Shown piece after piece: positions 7,628 through 16,326 of a stretch of 64,000 nucleotides of DNA. Numbering within the stretch: the first letter of the stretch is position 1; each line of letters opens with the position of its first letter. Source of the stretch: CAYNFP01 sp964396655 (GTDB lineage: Bacteria; Bacillota_I; Bacilli_A; RF39; UBA660); contig CAYNFP010000001.1 in assembly GCA_964396655.1 (NCBI GenBank), forward strand, positions 62,001-126,000, in the 5' to 3' direction. The notes beneath the pieces were generated by a model. It ran no database searches, was not told where the DNA came from, and worked only from the letters and a program-made list of their open reading frames with translations. The translations under genes and the position numbers were made by a program.

Positions 7628-8191
7628 ATGAATTTAGAAGGAATAATAGAAGGAATATTATTTGTTGTTGGAGATGAAGGAATATCTTTAGAATCTTTAA
7701 CTAAAATATTAGAAATTGATGAAGAAAAAATAAAAGAAAGCTTAGTTAATTTAAGAAAAGAATATGAAAGTGATAATAGGGGTATTAGAATATCTTTTTT
7801 AGGAAACACTTTTAAGTTAACTTCAAAAAAAGAGCACAAAGAATATTTTGAAAAGTTATTAATGGATTCAAAAACTTATACACTTTCAAATGCCGCTTTA
7901 GAAACTTTAGCAATAGTTGCTTATAAAGAACCAATAACTAGATTAAAAATAGATGAGATTAGAGGAGTTAACTCTTCTGGAATAGTTAGAAAACTAGTTG
8001 CAATGAACTTTATAAAAGAATGTGGTAAAGCTCCTTCTATTGGAAGACCAAACTTATATAAAACAACTAATGATTTTTTAGATTATTTTGGTTTAGCAAC
8101 TAAAGAAGATCTTCCAAAATTAAATTTTAAAGAAGAAACAAACGATGAAGAAAAAGAACTTTATACTTCAATGTATAAAGAAAATAACTAG
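7628..8191 (+). CDS. scpB: Segregation and condensation protein B
   Basis: Tandem winged-helix partner of ScpA in the SMC complex. Visible landmarks are LEGIIEGILFVVGDEGISLESL at the start, LSNAALETLAIVAYKEPITRLKIDEIRGVNSSGIVRKL in the middle, and GRPNLYKTTNDFLDYFGL near the end. The length of 188 residues is normal. The ATG at 7628 lies 2 nt after the scpA stop and is preferred over the in-frame TTG at 7619. Confidence 0.95.
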   Translation: MNLEGIIEGILFVVGDEGISLESLTKILEIDEEKIKESLVNLRKEYESDNRGIRISFLGNTFKLTSKKEHKEYFEKLLMDSKTYTLSNAALETLAIVAYKEPITRLKIDEIRGVNSSGIVRKLVAMNFIKECGKAPSIGRPNLYKTTNDFLDYFGLATKEDLPKLNFKEETNDEEKELYTSMYKENN

Positions 8192-8227
8192 CAATTATAA
8201 ATAAATAATGTTATAATTGTTTCACTT

Positions 8228-8314
8228 GCGAGGATGGCGGAACTGGTAGACGCACTGGACTCAAAATCCAGCGATAGTGATATCATGAGGGTTCGATTCC
8301 CTTTTCTCGCACCA
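8228..8314 (+). tRNA. tRNA-Leu (anticodon CAA)
   Basis: A full cloverleaf: acceptor GCGAGGA pairs with TTCTCGC, the D arm contains GGCGGAACTGGTAGACGC, and the anticodon stem CTGGA/TCCAG encloses loop CTCAAAA (anticodon CAA). A long variable arm typical of tRNA-Leu and the T-arm GGTTCGATTCC follow. CCA is encoded at 8312-8314. Confidence 0.95.
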
Positions 8315-8326
8315 TAATGATAAATT

Positions 8327-8351
8327 CTAACTTTTAAAAGTTAGTTTTTTT
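8327..8351 (+). terminator. Terminator after tRNA-Leu
   Basis: CTAACTTTT (8327-8335) pairs with AAAAGTTAG (8336-8344), followed by a T run. Confidence 0.7.
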
Positions 8352-8388
8352 ATGTTTTTTGATATAATAAATATTGAATTGAGGTTTT

Positions 8389-8865
8389 ATGAATAATATT
8401 GCAATAATTGTATCAGGAACAACTTGTTCTGGAAAAACAATAATTTCTAAAAGAATTAGTGAAGATTTAAAATTAAAGTTAATAAATGAAGAATATATAA
8501 GGCCGTTTAATTTAGAAAATCTTTCTAAAGAATTAAAAAAACACAAATCAGAAAATATAGTGATAGAACATACTGATATTTTAAATTATTTTGATGAAAT
8601 AAAAAAATATTATCAAAATATAATTTTAATATATTTAAATATCTCTGATAAAATTTTAATTAAGAATTATAATATAAGAAAAGATAATAAAGCAGTAGGA
8701 GATTTTATTAATATAGATAATATTAAACTAAAAAAAGATATTGAAAAAGAAATTAAAAATTTAAAAAGTGAAGTAATTTATTTAAATATATCAAAAATGT
8801 CTGATTATGATACTGAATATACAAAATTAATTAATATCATTAAAACCTCATCAATTGTAAAATAG
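8389..8865 (+). CDS. Small P-loop kinase-like protein
   Basis: The N-terminus carries a Walker A loop, GTTCSGKT (about residues 10-17), in a strand-loop-helix context typical of small nucleoside or shikimate-type kinases. An EHTD segment near 59 and an IILIYLNIS strand near 76 follow, but no clear lid arginine motif. The 158 residues fit a single small kinase domain. The substrate cannot be told from sequence. It lies alone behind tRNA-Leu, with its own AT-rich promoter region, and is followed by unknown genes. Confidence 0.6.
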   Translation: MNNIAIIVSGTTCSGKTIISKRISEDLKLKLINEEYIRPFNLENLSKELKKHKSENIVIEHTDILNYFDEIKKYYQNIILIYLNISDKILIKNYNIRKDNKAVGDFINIDNIKLKKDIEKEIKNLKSEVIYLNISKMSDYDTEYTKLINIIKTSSIVK

Positions 8866-8899
8866 AAATTTAAATGCTAAAATTACTTTGGAGGAATAT

Positions 8900-9661
8900 A
8901 TGAAAAATAAGAAATTAACTTTTATTTATATCGGTATAATTATAATATTAGCTTTTTTGACTTTTGGTAAAAATTTTATTATTCAAAACACTTTTTATCA
9001 TGAACAAAAGGATGAAATACTGGATTATATTAAAGAACAATATAACATAAAACCAAAAATTACTTCAATCATAAAAATGGTTGGAATGAAAGATCATAAA
9101 TATGTATATTATGTATGTATGAATTATGATAACAATGATTTTACAGCATATATTTATGATAATGGCACAATAATTGATGATTATATATCATTAAAATTAG
9201 GTAGAGAAATTTATGATGAAGTAGTTAGTAATGTTGAAAGCGAATTAAATACTGAGGTATTAAATCTTCATTATGATTGGAATCGTATATATTTAAATTA
9301 TTTAGAAGAAACTTCATTACCTTTAGATATGACTGTTAATAAACTTTTAAGTCAAACTGATAAAGAAACTAAGTTATCATTGATTTTAGTGATTAAGGAT
9401 AATAAATTAATTGATTCAGAACTTGCAAATAAATTATATAATTTTATAAATAATTATATAAAAGAAAAAGGAGTAGATTATTTAACTGTTGATTTTACTT
9501 TGATTGATAGTAAGAGTGTTAAAACTGTAGAAAAAAATCAATCAGTACCCGAACATGCTAAAAGATATATTAGTTTTTCTGATTTAAATGTATCAAATTT
9601 TTCGGTAGAAGAGTTAAAAGATTCTGTAGAAACAGTTAATAATAGTAATTTAATAAATTAA
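8900..9661 (+). CDS. Unknown protein with one N-terminal membrane helix
   Basis: I do not recognise this family. A hydrophobic segment (about residues 8-26) follows a KNKK start, so the protein is probably anchored with its body outside. The body (about 225 residues) has no Cys cluster or catalytic motif I can name. The start is the ATG at 8900, because GGAGG at 8889-8893 is its ribosome site and overlaps the upstream in-frame TTG. The next gene starts 7 nt after its stop, which suggests co-transcription. Confidence 0.65.
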   Translation: MKNKKLTFIYIGIIIILAFLTFGKNFIIQNTFYHEQKDEILDYIKEQYNIKPKITSIIKMVGMKDHKYVYYVCMNYDNNDFTAYIYDNGTIIDDYISLKLGREIYDEVVSNVESELNTEVLNLHYDWNRIYLNYLEETSLPLDMTVNKLLSQTDKETKLSLILVIKDNKLIDSELANKLYNFINNYIKEKGVDYLTVDFTLIDSKSVKTVEKNQSVPEHAKRYISFSDLNVSNFSVEELKDSVETVNNSNLIN

Positions 9662-9668
9662 GGTGAAT

Positions 9669-10040
9669 ATGATAGAATTGAATAATGATAGTTTAATAAA
9701 ATTTCTTGATTATTATCATTATTTACATGATAGTAATATTACTATGATTGAATATGATATTTCAAAAGCTCAAATAACTTTATTAATAAATGTTTATTGG
9801 TCCGGAGAACCTAAATTAAAAGATGATGGTTATTATGAAACTAATAAGAAAAAAATTAAAATTATTTTTGAGGGAGTAGAGAAGGTTAAAAGTAAAGAAA
9901 TTTGCTCTTATGAATATATTGATGACGTTTATTTTAAATTTATTATGTTAAATAATAAAGGATATATATGTTTTGCTGATTATGAAGAAAATCCAACATT
10001 ATATATAGTTTGCGAAAGTGCAAAATACGAAGAATTATGA
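9669..10040 (+). CDS. Unknown small acidic protein
   Basis: A cytosolic-looking protein of 123 residues without signal or membrane segments, rich in Tyr, Asp and Glu. Its start pattern (F-L-x-Y-Y-H-Y-L-H-D-S-x-I) vaguely resembles some immunity proteins, but this is not enough to name it. The ATG at 9669 is preferred, since the AGGTGA ribosome site overlaps the upstream GTG. It ends in TGA, showing that TGA is a stop here. Confidence 0.6.
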   Translation: MIELNNDSLIKFLDYYHYLHDSNITMIEYDISKAQITLLINVYWSGEPKLKDDGYYETNKKKIKIIFEGVEKVKSKEICSYEYIDDVYFKFIMLNNKGYICFADYEENPTLYIVCESAKYEEL

Positions 10041-10063
10041 TATGATTATTTTAAGAGGGTTAT

Positions 10064-10813
10064 ATGAAAATAATTATTAATGATAAATATTTAGATAGTA
10101 GAACTTATAGAAAAATTTTTGAGTTTATACAAAAAGAAGGGGATATACCTTTTAAAAAGTTTGTTGAAGAAGCTCATGAAATTGATACTGATAGTATTAT
10201 AGAGTCTGCAATTTTTTATGATGATTACCCATTAACAGAATTAATTGAGCAAAATAAGATGATAGTAGAATTTTTAAAACAATTTGGTGATTTCTTTATG
10301 CATGATGGATTTGATTCGTTTAAATTAAAAAAATTTATTTTAGATACTTCTAAAAAAATTGATAGACTACCATTATTTATTGAAAATTCAAAAATATTAG
10401 AAGATTTAAGAATTGGGACTATATTTTTAGGTATTGAACAATATAAAGAATTTTTTAGAACAGAAGTGTTTACAGATGAAAATGGTCATATTACAGATAT
10501 TAGAAAATGTTACTCTGATGGTAAAATAAGGTATAGTGTTGGAAATATTCGTGAATATTGTGGTTGTGAAGAATATAAAATGGATATTTCGGGAATTGGG
10601 ACTAAAATTACAAGAACTGTAGATGGTCTTAAAATTTTTACTCCTGCTGAGCCAACTTGGATAATAGAAGCTGAAAATCATGCTAGGGGTACTCAATGTA
10701 GATATGCTTGTATAGAAGATTTTGGATTTGATAGTAGTAACTTACCAACAGATGAAGAATTAAGTAGTTATGAAGAACCACAAACTTTGAAATTATTTTT
10801 GAGTAAAAAATAA
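10064..10813 (+). CDS. Unknown 249-residue protein
   Basis: No recognisable domain. It is soluble-looking, with a helical acidic N-terminal half and a C-terminal half containing an isolated C-G-C-E (near 165) and a conserved-looking PTWIIEAENHARG segment (near 202). It follows the previous gene by 23 bp with an AGGG ribosome site and may belong to the same transcript. I have no functional call. Confidence 0.6.
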   Translation: MKIIINDKYLDSRTYRKIFEFIQKEGDIPFKKFVEEAHEIDTDSIIESAIFYDDYPLTELIEQNKMIVEFLKQFGDFFMHDGFDSFKLKKFILDTSKKIDRLPLFIENSKILEDLRIGTIFLGIEQYKEFFRTEVFTDENGHITDIRKCYSDGKIRYSVGNIREYCGCEEYKMDISGIGTKITRTVDGLKIFTPAEPTWIIEAENHARGTQCRYACIEDFGFDSSNLPTDEELSSYEEPQTLKLFLSKK

Positions 10814-10862
10814 TAATTTAAAAATTCTTGTTAATAATATTTAATAAGAAGGGAGAATTATT

Positions 10863-11054
10863 ATGCCATTAAAAAAAGGTAAAAGTAAAAAAGTCATATC
10901 AAAAAACATTGAAAATTTAGTTGAAGAATATACTAAAGGTGATGGTAAAATAGGAAACTATAAACCAACATCTAAAAAGAAAGCAGTTAAAGTAGCCGCT
11001 GCAATAGCCTATAAAAATGCTGGTAAAAGTAAAAAGAATAATAAAAAGAAATAA
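10863..11054 (+). CDS. Very basic small protein, phage/plasmid-type
   Basis: A 63-residue Lys-rich protein: MPLKKGKSKKVISKNIENLV at the start, then a KAVKVAAAIAYKNAGKSKK segment. It resembles small basic proteins common in phages and mobile elements that start MPLKKG and end in an 'AIA-x-A-GKSKK' block; this family resemblance is from memory. It probably binds nucleic acid, but no function is known to me. The ribosome site GAAGGGAG is strong, and the terminator overlaps its 3' end. Confidence 0.65.
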   Translation: MPLKKGKSKKVISKNIENLVEEYTKGDGKIGNYKPTSKKKAVKVAAAIAYKNAGKSKKNNKKK

Positions 11055-11069
11055 AATTATTCTTTTTTT
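11034..11069 (+). terminator. Terminator overlapping the end of the basic protein gene
   Basis: AAGAATAAT (11034-11042) pairs with ATTATTCTT (11056-11064), then T run. Confidence 0.65.
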
Positions 11070-11135
11070 AATTTTTAACAAAAAAATGTGACAAAATAAA
11101 TGGAGTATGTTATCCTATTGTTAGGAGGGTAATAT

Positions 11136-11774
11136 ATGGAGAATTTAGAAATGAATTCAGAAATGATGAGACAACTTCTACAAGCAAAGGATAGATGTTT
11201 GTCGGTTTATGATGAATTCAGGTTTGATTTAAAGAGAAAAGATGGTGGCGAAGTTGTTACTTTTGATAAACTAAAAGAAACAATAACAATTTTAAATTCT
11301 TTAATTAAGGATTATATTGATACAATGCCATATTTTTTTGAAATTGTAGCAACAGAAAATATTGTAATAAAAAATGAAGAAACAGTTGAAATAAAAACTA
11401 ATATTACAGGTCAATTAATTAATGCTGGAGAACGCGAATTTATATTCTATGGGAGCATTCCTAGTGGAGGTAAATTAAGTTTAAGTTCGGAATTGACAGA
11501 TGGTGGCGTTAAAATATATGCAAGAAATGATAACTCAAGAGAAATGGATGAAAAATATGATTTGTGTGTATATCATTATAATTGTCCAACAGATGCGAGA
11601 AGTTTTGGACCTGGGGCATATTTGATTGAAAAAGGACAAGTAATTGGTATAGGTATTAAGCATTATGTAGAAACAAACAGAATTGAGTATGTGGATGATG
11701 AAATGTCAACATGGCCAGAATGGAAACGTGAAGCGGCTGGAGCAGGTTATGGTTTTTCAAGAGGATTGAAATAA
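11136..11774 (+). CDS. Unknown 212-residue soluble protein
   Basis: I do not recognise it. The N-terminal third is helical, and the rest is beta-rich with many Gly residues (FYGSIPSGGKLSLSS) and ends WPEWKREAAGAGYGFSRGLK. There is no signal peptide or membrane helix. It has its own AGGAGGG ribosome site and is followed by a strong terminator, so it is probably a single-gene unit just ahead of the NAD operon. Confidence 0.6.
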   Translation: MENLEMNSEMMRQLLQAKDRCLSVYDEFRFDLKRKDGGEVVTFDKLKETITILNSLIKDYIDTMPYFFEIVATENIVIKNEETVEIKTNITGQLINAGEREFIFYGSIPSGGKLSLSSELTDGGVKIYARNDNSREMDEKYDLCVYHYNCPTDARSFGPGAYLIEKGQVIGIGIKHYVETNRIEYVDDEMSTWPEWKREAAGAGYGFSRGLK

Positions 11775-11777
11775 AAG

Positions 11778-11805
11778 AATCGTTAAAAACAACGATTTTT
11801 TTTAT
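11778..11805 (+). terminator. Terminator before the NAD operon
   Basis: AATCGTT (11778-11784) pairs with AACGATT (11791-11797), followed by eight or more T. Confidence 0.8.
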
Positions 11806-11822
11806 TTATTTTAAAAAACTGG

Positions 11823-11851
11823 TTGACATTTTAATATGTTTTTAATATAAT
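11823..11851 (+). promoter_or_regulatory. Consensus SigA promoter of the NAD salvage operon
   Basis: TTGACA (11823-11828) and TATAAT (11846-11851) are separated by exactly 17 bp, so both hexamers are perfect. Transcription should start near 11858, inside the first palindrome. Confidence 0.85.
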
Positions 11852-11856
11852 GTTAA

Positions 11857-11877
11857 TAACAAGAGAAAAACTTGTTA
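11857..11877. promoter_or_regulatory. 21-bp palindrome, probable NrtR operator 1
   Basis: TAACAAG and CTTGTTA arms (7 bp each) with a 7-bp centre, placed over the expected transcription start. NrtR regulators bind about 21-bp palindromes, and an nrtR-like gene ends this operon. It could alternatively act as an RNA hairpin. Confidence 0.5.
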
Positions 11878-11892
11878 AAATTTTAAGGCTTG

Positions 11893-11913
11893 TTCTTAAC
11901 AAAATGTTAAGAA
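11893..11913. promoter_or_regulatory. 21-bp palindrome, probable NrtR operator 2
   Basis: A perfect inverted repeat: arm TTCTTAACA, centre AAA, arm TGTTAAGAA. It lies between the first palindrome and the pncA ribosome site. It has the same total length as the first but a different sequence, so one of them may serve another regulator. Confidence 0.5.
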
Positions 11914-11932
11914 GAAATGGAGGCGATCATTT

Positions 11933-12574
11933 ATGATAAGAACAGAATTAAAAGATTATCAAAAAACATTGTACATAGTTGATATGGTAAATGGATTTGT
12001 AAGAGAGGGGAAGCTTCATGATGGAAGAATAGCTGCAACTATACCTGAGCAAATAAAACTTATAGAAAGATTTAGAAGAGAGAATCAAGGTGTTGCTTTT
12101 ATTAAAGAAAATCATGGAGAAGGAAGTGTTGAATTTAAAACATTCCCACCACATTGTATTGCTGGAACAAGTGAGGCAGAATTAGTTGATGAATTAAAAC
12201 CTTATGAAAGTAGTTCTTTAGTATATCCAAAGAACTCTACAAGTGCTGTATTTGCGCCAAATATTTTAACAGATATTGAAAGTATGGTTAATTTAAGAGA
12301 AATAGTGGCTGTAGGTTGTTGTACAGATATATGTGTGTTAAATTTCTTAATACCACTAATTAATTATTTTAATCAAATTAATAGAGAAATTAAAATATTT
12401 GCAGTAAAAGATGCAACTCAAACTTATAATATTCCAGGATTTCATGATGCAGAATATTACAATAAAATTGCTTATGAATTAATGGCTCAATCAGGAATAC
12501 AAATTGTTGGAAATTCAGAAGAATTAGAAGCAAAAGAAAAAGAATTAGGATTAACTCTAAAGAAAGGAATTTAA
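11933..12574 (+). CDS. pncA: Nicotinamidase
   Basis: Hydrolyses nicotinamide to nicotinate, the entry step of the NAD salvage operon. This is an isochorismatase-fold cysteine hydrolase: catalytic Asp in LYIVDMVNGF (about residue 16), metal-site and substrate region KENHGEGSVEFKTFPPHCIAG, and nucleophile Cys in VAVGCCTDICV (about 136-142). The ribosome site GGAGGCGAT is strong. pncB follows 3 nt after the stop, so the products act in series: nicotinate made here is the PncB substrate. Confidence 0.9.
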   Translation: MIRTELKDYQKTLYIVDMVNGFVREGKLHDGRIAATIPEQIKLIERFRRENQGVAFIKENHGEGSVEFKTFPPHCIAGTSEAELVDELKPYESSSLVYPKNSTSAVFAPNILTDIESMVNLREIVAVGCCTDICVLNFLIPLINYFNQINREIKIFAVKDATQTYNIPGFHDAEYYNKIAYELMAQSGIQIVGNSEELEAKEKELGLTLKKGI

Positions 12575-12577
12575 ATT

Positions 12578-14041
12578 ATGGAAATTTACAATGGATATGA
12601 AAGATTACCTAGAAATTACAGTTTATTAACAGATGAATATGAATATTCAATGTCAAATGCATATTTATTATCAAAAAAAGAAGATGAAGAAGCAGTATTT
12701 GATATATTTTTTAGGAAGATACCTAATGAAGGTGGATATGCTGTTATGGCAGGTATTGATAAAGTTATTGAATATATAAAAAATTTAAAATTTGGAGAAA
12801 CAGAAATTAATTATCTTAAGAGAAAAGGTTATAGTGAAGAATTTATAAATTATATGAAAAACTTTAGATTTACTGGTAGTATATATGCAATTCCTGATGG
12901 AACTCCAGTATTTCCAAATGAACCGATAGTTACTGTAAAAGCTCCTTTAATAGAAGCTCAAATAATAGAAACTGCTTTGTTATCAATAATTAATGGTGCT
13001 ATGGAACACGCAACTGGAGCAAGAAGAATAATTGAATCAACTCCAAAGGGAATAAAAGTTATGGAATTTGGATCTAGACGTGCAGATGGACTTGAAGCTT
13101 CTATAGATTCAGCTATTTATGGAATAATGGCAGGATGTGCTGGAACTTCAAATGTTATGGCAGCTGATATGTTAAATATTGCTGCTTTAGGAACTCAAGC
13201 TCATAGTTGGGTACAATCTTTTGATAGTGAATATGAAGCATTTTTAACTTATGCAAAGATGTATCCAAATAATTGCATATTGTTAGTTGATACTATAGAT
13301 ACATTAAAAAGTGGAGTGCCAAATGCAATAAAAGTATTCGAATATATGAAAGAACATACCATGCCAACAAATCATATTGGAATAAGAATTGACTCTGGAG
13401 ATTTAGCTTATACAAGCAAAGAAGCAAGAAGAATGCTTAATGAAGCTGGATTTGGAGAAGCAACAATATGTTTAAGTAATGGATTAACTGCTGAAACAAT
13501 TGAATCTTTGGTAAAACAAGGAGCTTGCTTTGATAGTCTTGGTGTAGGAGATAATATATCTAAACCAAATGGAAGAATGGGATGTGTTTATAAAGAAGTA
13601 GCTTTAGAAGTAAATGGAGTATTAATTCCTAAAATTAAAATAAGTGGTACAGCAGAAAAAACCACAAATCCCGGGTATAAAAAGTTATATAGAGCATTTA
13701 GTAAGAAAACTGGTCGTGCACTAGCTGATATAATTTCAATACCAGGTCAAAATATTACTAAAGACAACTTAATAATTATAGATACTGTTAATTTTTCCAA
13801 CAGTAAAAGAATTGAAAATTTTGAATTAGTTGAATTACAAAAACCAATATTTATTAATGGAGAACTAGTATATGAAGATCCAAATATAATACAAAAACAA
13901 TTATATTGTGAGGAACAAATGCAAAAAATATATCCAGAAACCAAAAGATTAGAAATGCCTCAAATATATCATGTGGCTGGAACTGAAGAATATATCGAAT
14001 TGAAAAATAATTTGGTATTACAACTAAAAAGGAATTTATAA
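12578..14041 (+). CDS. pncB: Nicotinate phosphoribosyltransferase
   Basis: Converts nicotinate and PRPP to nicotinate mononucleotide. Family motifs are NAYLL and DIFFRKIPN near the start, MEFGSRRADG (about 166-175) for the phosphoribosyl site and IRIDSGDLAY (about 268-277). The length of 487 residues fits the Gram-positive form. It lies between pncA and a Nudix hydrolase, 3 nt from each, so translation is tightly linked. Confidence 0.93.
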   Translation: MEIYNGYERLPRNYSLLTDEYEYSMSNAYLLSKKEDEEAVFDIFFRKIPNEGGYAVMAGIDKVIEYIKNLKFGETEINYLKRKGYSEEFINYMKNFRFTGSIYAIPDGTPVFPNEPIVTVKAPLIEAQIIETALLSIINGAMEHATGARRIIESTPKGIKVMEFGSRRADGLEASIDSAIYGIMAGCAGTSNVMAADMLNIAALGTQAHSWVQSFDSEYEAFLTYAKMYPNNCILLVDTIDTLKSGVPNAIKVFEYMKEHTMPTNHIGIRIDSGDLAYTSKEARRMLNEAGFGEATICLSNGLTAETIESLVKQGACFDSLGVGDNISKPNGRMGCVYKEVALEVNGVLIPKIKISGTAEKTTNPGYKKLYRAFSKKTGRALADIISIPGQNITKDNLIIIDTVNFSNSKRIENFELVELQKPIFINGELVYEDPNIIQKQLYCEEQMQKIYPETKRLEMPQIYHVAGTEEYIELKNNLVLQLKRNL

Positions 14042-14044
14042 ATT

Positions 14045-14632
14045 ATGCAAAGTCAAAAATTAGAAGAACTAAAAAAATATATTGAAGAATTAAAAATGAC
14101 AAAATTTTTAGAAGAACAAGAAATATCAAGTGGATTTTTAACAATAAAAAAGTATATATGTAAATTAAATAATGGCAAAATAATAACAAGAGAACAAATT
14201 ATAAAAAATGAAAGAGATGGTAGTGCCGCTATTATTTTACCAGTTACAACAGAAGGAAAAATTGTTATAGTAATAGAACCCAGAGTTTTTAGTAAAGAAA
14301 CTGTAGGTGTTGAATTTCCTGCCGGATATATAGAGTTTGGGGAAAAGCCAATTGAGGCTGCCAAAAGAGAGTTAATAGAAGAAACTGGTTATGTTCCAGA
14401 AAAATTGGAACTTTTAGTAAGTTATTATCAAGATCAAGGGTGTTCTAAAGCTTTTAATCATAGTTTTATAGCATTGGGATGTAAAAAATTAAAAGAACAA
14501 AATTTGGATCCCGAAGAATTAATAAGATATATGGAATTTACATTTGATGAAGTAATAGAGTTAGCTCAAATGGGATATATAAATGATGCTAATTCATTAT
14601 TAGCTCTAGAAAGAGCAAAAAAATATTTTTAA
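14045..14632 (+). CDS. Nudix hydrolase, probable ADP-ribose pyrophosphatase
   Basis: A complete Nudix box (G-x5-E-x7-RE-x2-EE-x-G) is visible as GYIEFGEKPIEAAKRELIEE followed by TGY, about residues 99-121. The PAGYIE start of the box fits ADP-ribose or NADH-type substrates. Together with the operon position this suggests recycling of ADP-ribose from NAD turnover. Unlike the regulator at the end of the operon, it keeps all catalytic glutamates. Confidence 0.85.
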   Translation: MQSQKLEELKKYIEELKMTKFLEEQEISSGFLTIKKYICKLNNGKIITREQIIKNERDGSAAIILPVTTEGKIVIVIEPRVFSKETVGVEFPAGYIEFGEKPIEAAKRELIEETGYVPEKLELLVSYYQDQGCSKAFNHSFIALGCKKLKEQNLDPEELIRYMEFTFDEVIELAQMGYINDANSLLALERAKKYF

Positions 14633-14648
14633 AAGGAGATGAAAAATT

Positions 14649-15326
14649 ATGTTTGATATAACAAATATAGCATTTAAAATATTAAATTATGATATAAGCT
14701 ATGTTGAATTAATAGGTACAATAACAGGATTAATAAGTGTTATTTTAGCAGGAAGAAATAAAGTGTCTAATTATCCAATTGGTATAATTAATATAATATT
14801 TTTCTTCATACTATTTTATCAAGTTCAATTATATTCAGATATGTTTGAACAGGTATATTACTTAGTTGTTAGTATAATAGGATGGTATTTATGGCTTAAC
14901 CCAAAAGAAAACAAAAAAAATAAAGAGAATGAACTTAGAATAACTCACAATTCTTTTAAAGAAAATATAATATATTCAATAATACTTATAGGAGGAACAA
15001 TTCTAGTTGGAATATTTATGAAAAATATACATATTTATTTTCCAAAAATATTTAGTGAACCAGCATCATATCCGTTCTTAGATGCATTTACAACAATAAT
15101 GAGTTTACTTGCAATGTATATGCTAGCAAAAAGAAAAATAGACAATTGGTATTTATGGATTGTAGTAAATGTAATAGCTGTTGTTTTATATTTTGTGAAA
15201 GGAGTAAAATTATTATCAATTGAATATTTCATATTCTTAGTAAATGCTATTATATCTTTGAAATATTGGTATAAGGTTAAAAAACAAGAAGAGAAAGAAG
15301 TTGATAAATTATGCTTAGAAAAGTAG
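14649..15326 (+). CDS. pnuC: Nicotinamide riboside transporter PnuC
   Basis: Integral membrane protein of 225 residues with about seven hydrophobic segments. Typical PnuC stretches are TGLISVILAGRNKVSNYPIG near residue 28 and IIGWYLWLNP near 76, plus the conserved W-Y-L-W repeat later (KIDNWYLWIVVNVI). It imports nicotinamide riboside, which the next gene product phosphorylates and adenylates. Its end overlaps the nadR-like gene by 16 bp. Confidence 0.92.
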   Translation: MFDITNIAFKILNYDISYVELIGTITGLISVILAGRNKVSNYPIGIINIIFFFILFYQVQLYSDMFEQVYYLVVSIIGWYLWLNPKENKKNKENELRITHNSFKENIIYSIILIGGTILVGIFMKNIHIYFPKIFSEPASYPFLDAFTTIMSLLAMYMLAKRKIDNWYLWIVVNVIAVVLYFVKGVKLLSIEYFIFLVNAIISLKYWYKVKKQEEKEVDKLCLEK

Positions 15327-16318
15327 GAATGTATGGAGGAACTTTTAATCCTCTACATTTAGGTCATGTAAATGCTTTAATTGAAGCAAGTACAATGTGT
15401 AATAAATTATATGTTGTACTTTGCTACTCTACAAAAGCAAATGAAATTAATCACAAAGAGAGATTCAAATGGCTAAAACAAGTAACTTCAGATATGGAAA
15501 ATGTTGAAGTTATAGAAATAGAAGATAATAATATAGATAAAGAAAATTATGATTGGTCAAAAGGCGCTATAGAAATTAAAAAGAAAATAGGTAAGTTAAT
15601 AGATATAGTCTTTGCAGGAGATGATTATAAGGGTAAAAATATATTTGAAATATTATATCCAGAAAGTGAAATTTATTATTTTGATAGAAAGATAATAAAT
15701 ATATCATCAACCAAAATAAGAAGAAATCCATATAATAATTTTCAATATTTACCAAAACCTGTTCAGAAATATTACCTAAAAAAAGTTGTTATAATAGGAA
15801 CTGAAAGTTGTGGTAAATCTACTTTAATAAGAAATCTTGCTAAAGATTATAATACAACATATGTAAAAGAAGTTGGAAGAGATGTATGTAATGAAGTTGG
15901 GGGAATAGATAATCTTCAACAAAAAGATTTTGTGGATATTTTAATAAGACAAAAGGCTTTGGAATTAGAGAAGTCAAAAGATGCTAATAAAGTATTATTT
16001 GTTGATACAGAAGCCATAATAACACTGTACTACTTGAATTTACTTTATTCAAATGATAAGCTAAAAGAAATAGAAAACTTGGGATATTCTATATCAGATT
16101 TAAGTGATTATGATTTATATATGTTTTTAGAACCGGATGTTAAATGGGTACAAGATGGAACAAGAACATATGGAGAAGATAAAACAAGAAAAAATAATAA
16201 TAATATACTTAAAAAAATGTTGAAAGAAAAAAATATAAAATATAAAATAGTAAAAGGTGATTATCATGAAAGACTTATTAAATCTCTTGAGTTAGTTGAT
16301 AAATTAATAAAAAAATAG
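15311..16318 (+). CDS. nadR: Bifunctional NMN adenylyltransferase / ribosylnicotinamide kinase (NadR-like)
   Basis: Two domains. The N-terminal nucleotidyltransferase has GMYGGTFNPLHLGH (residues about 6-19) and ISSTKIRRNP (about 133-142). The C-terminal kinase has Walker A GTESCGKST (about 162-170). It takes imported nicotinamide riboside to NAD. It lacks the N-terminal helix-turn-helix of enterobacterial NadR, so it is an enzyme only; regulation is left to NrtR. It begins inside pnuC, its transport partner. Confidence 0.92.
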   Translation: MLRKVGMYGGTFNPLHLGHVNALIEASTMCNKLYVVLCYSTKANEINHKERFKWLKQVTSDMENVEVIEIEDNNIDKENYDWSKGAIEIKKKIGKLIDIVFAGDDYKGKNIFEILYPESEIYYFDRKIINISSTKIRRNPYNNFQYLPKPVQKYYLKKVVIIGTESCGKSTLIRNLAKDYNTTYVKEVGRDVCNEVGGIDNLQQKDFVDILIRQKALELEKSKDANKVLFVDTEAIITLYYLNLLYSNDKLKEIENLGYSISDLSDYDLYMFLEPDVKWVQDGTRTYGEDKTRKNNNNILKKMLKEKNIKYKIVKGDYHERLIKSLELVDKLIKK

Positions 16319-16326
16319 GAGGAGTT

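Noticed and set aside
9669..10040. Immunity protein of a toxin pair
   Set aside because: The resemblance is limited to a short N-terminal pattern, and no toxin gene is adjacent.
14053..14364. 103-codon minus-strand frame
   Set aside because: Lies entirely within the Nudix hydrolase gene; a shadow of its codon pattern with Ser/Ile/Phe-rich text.
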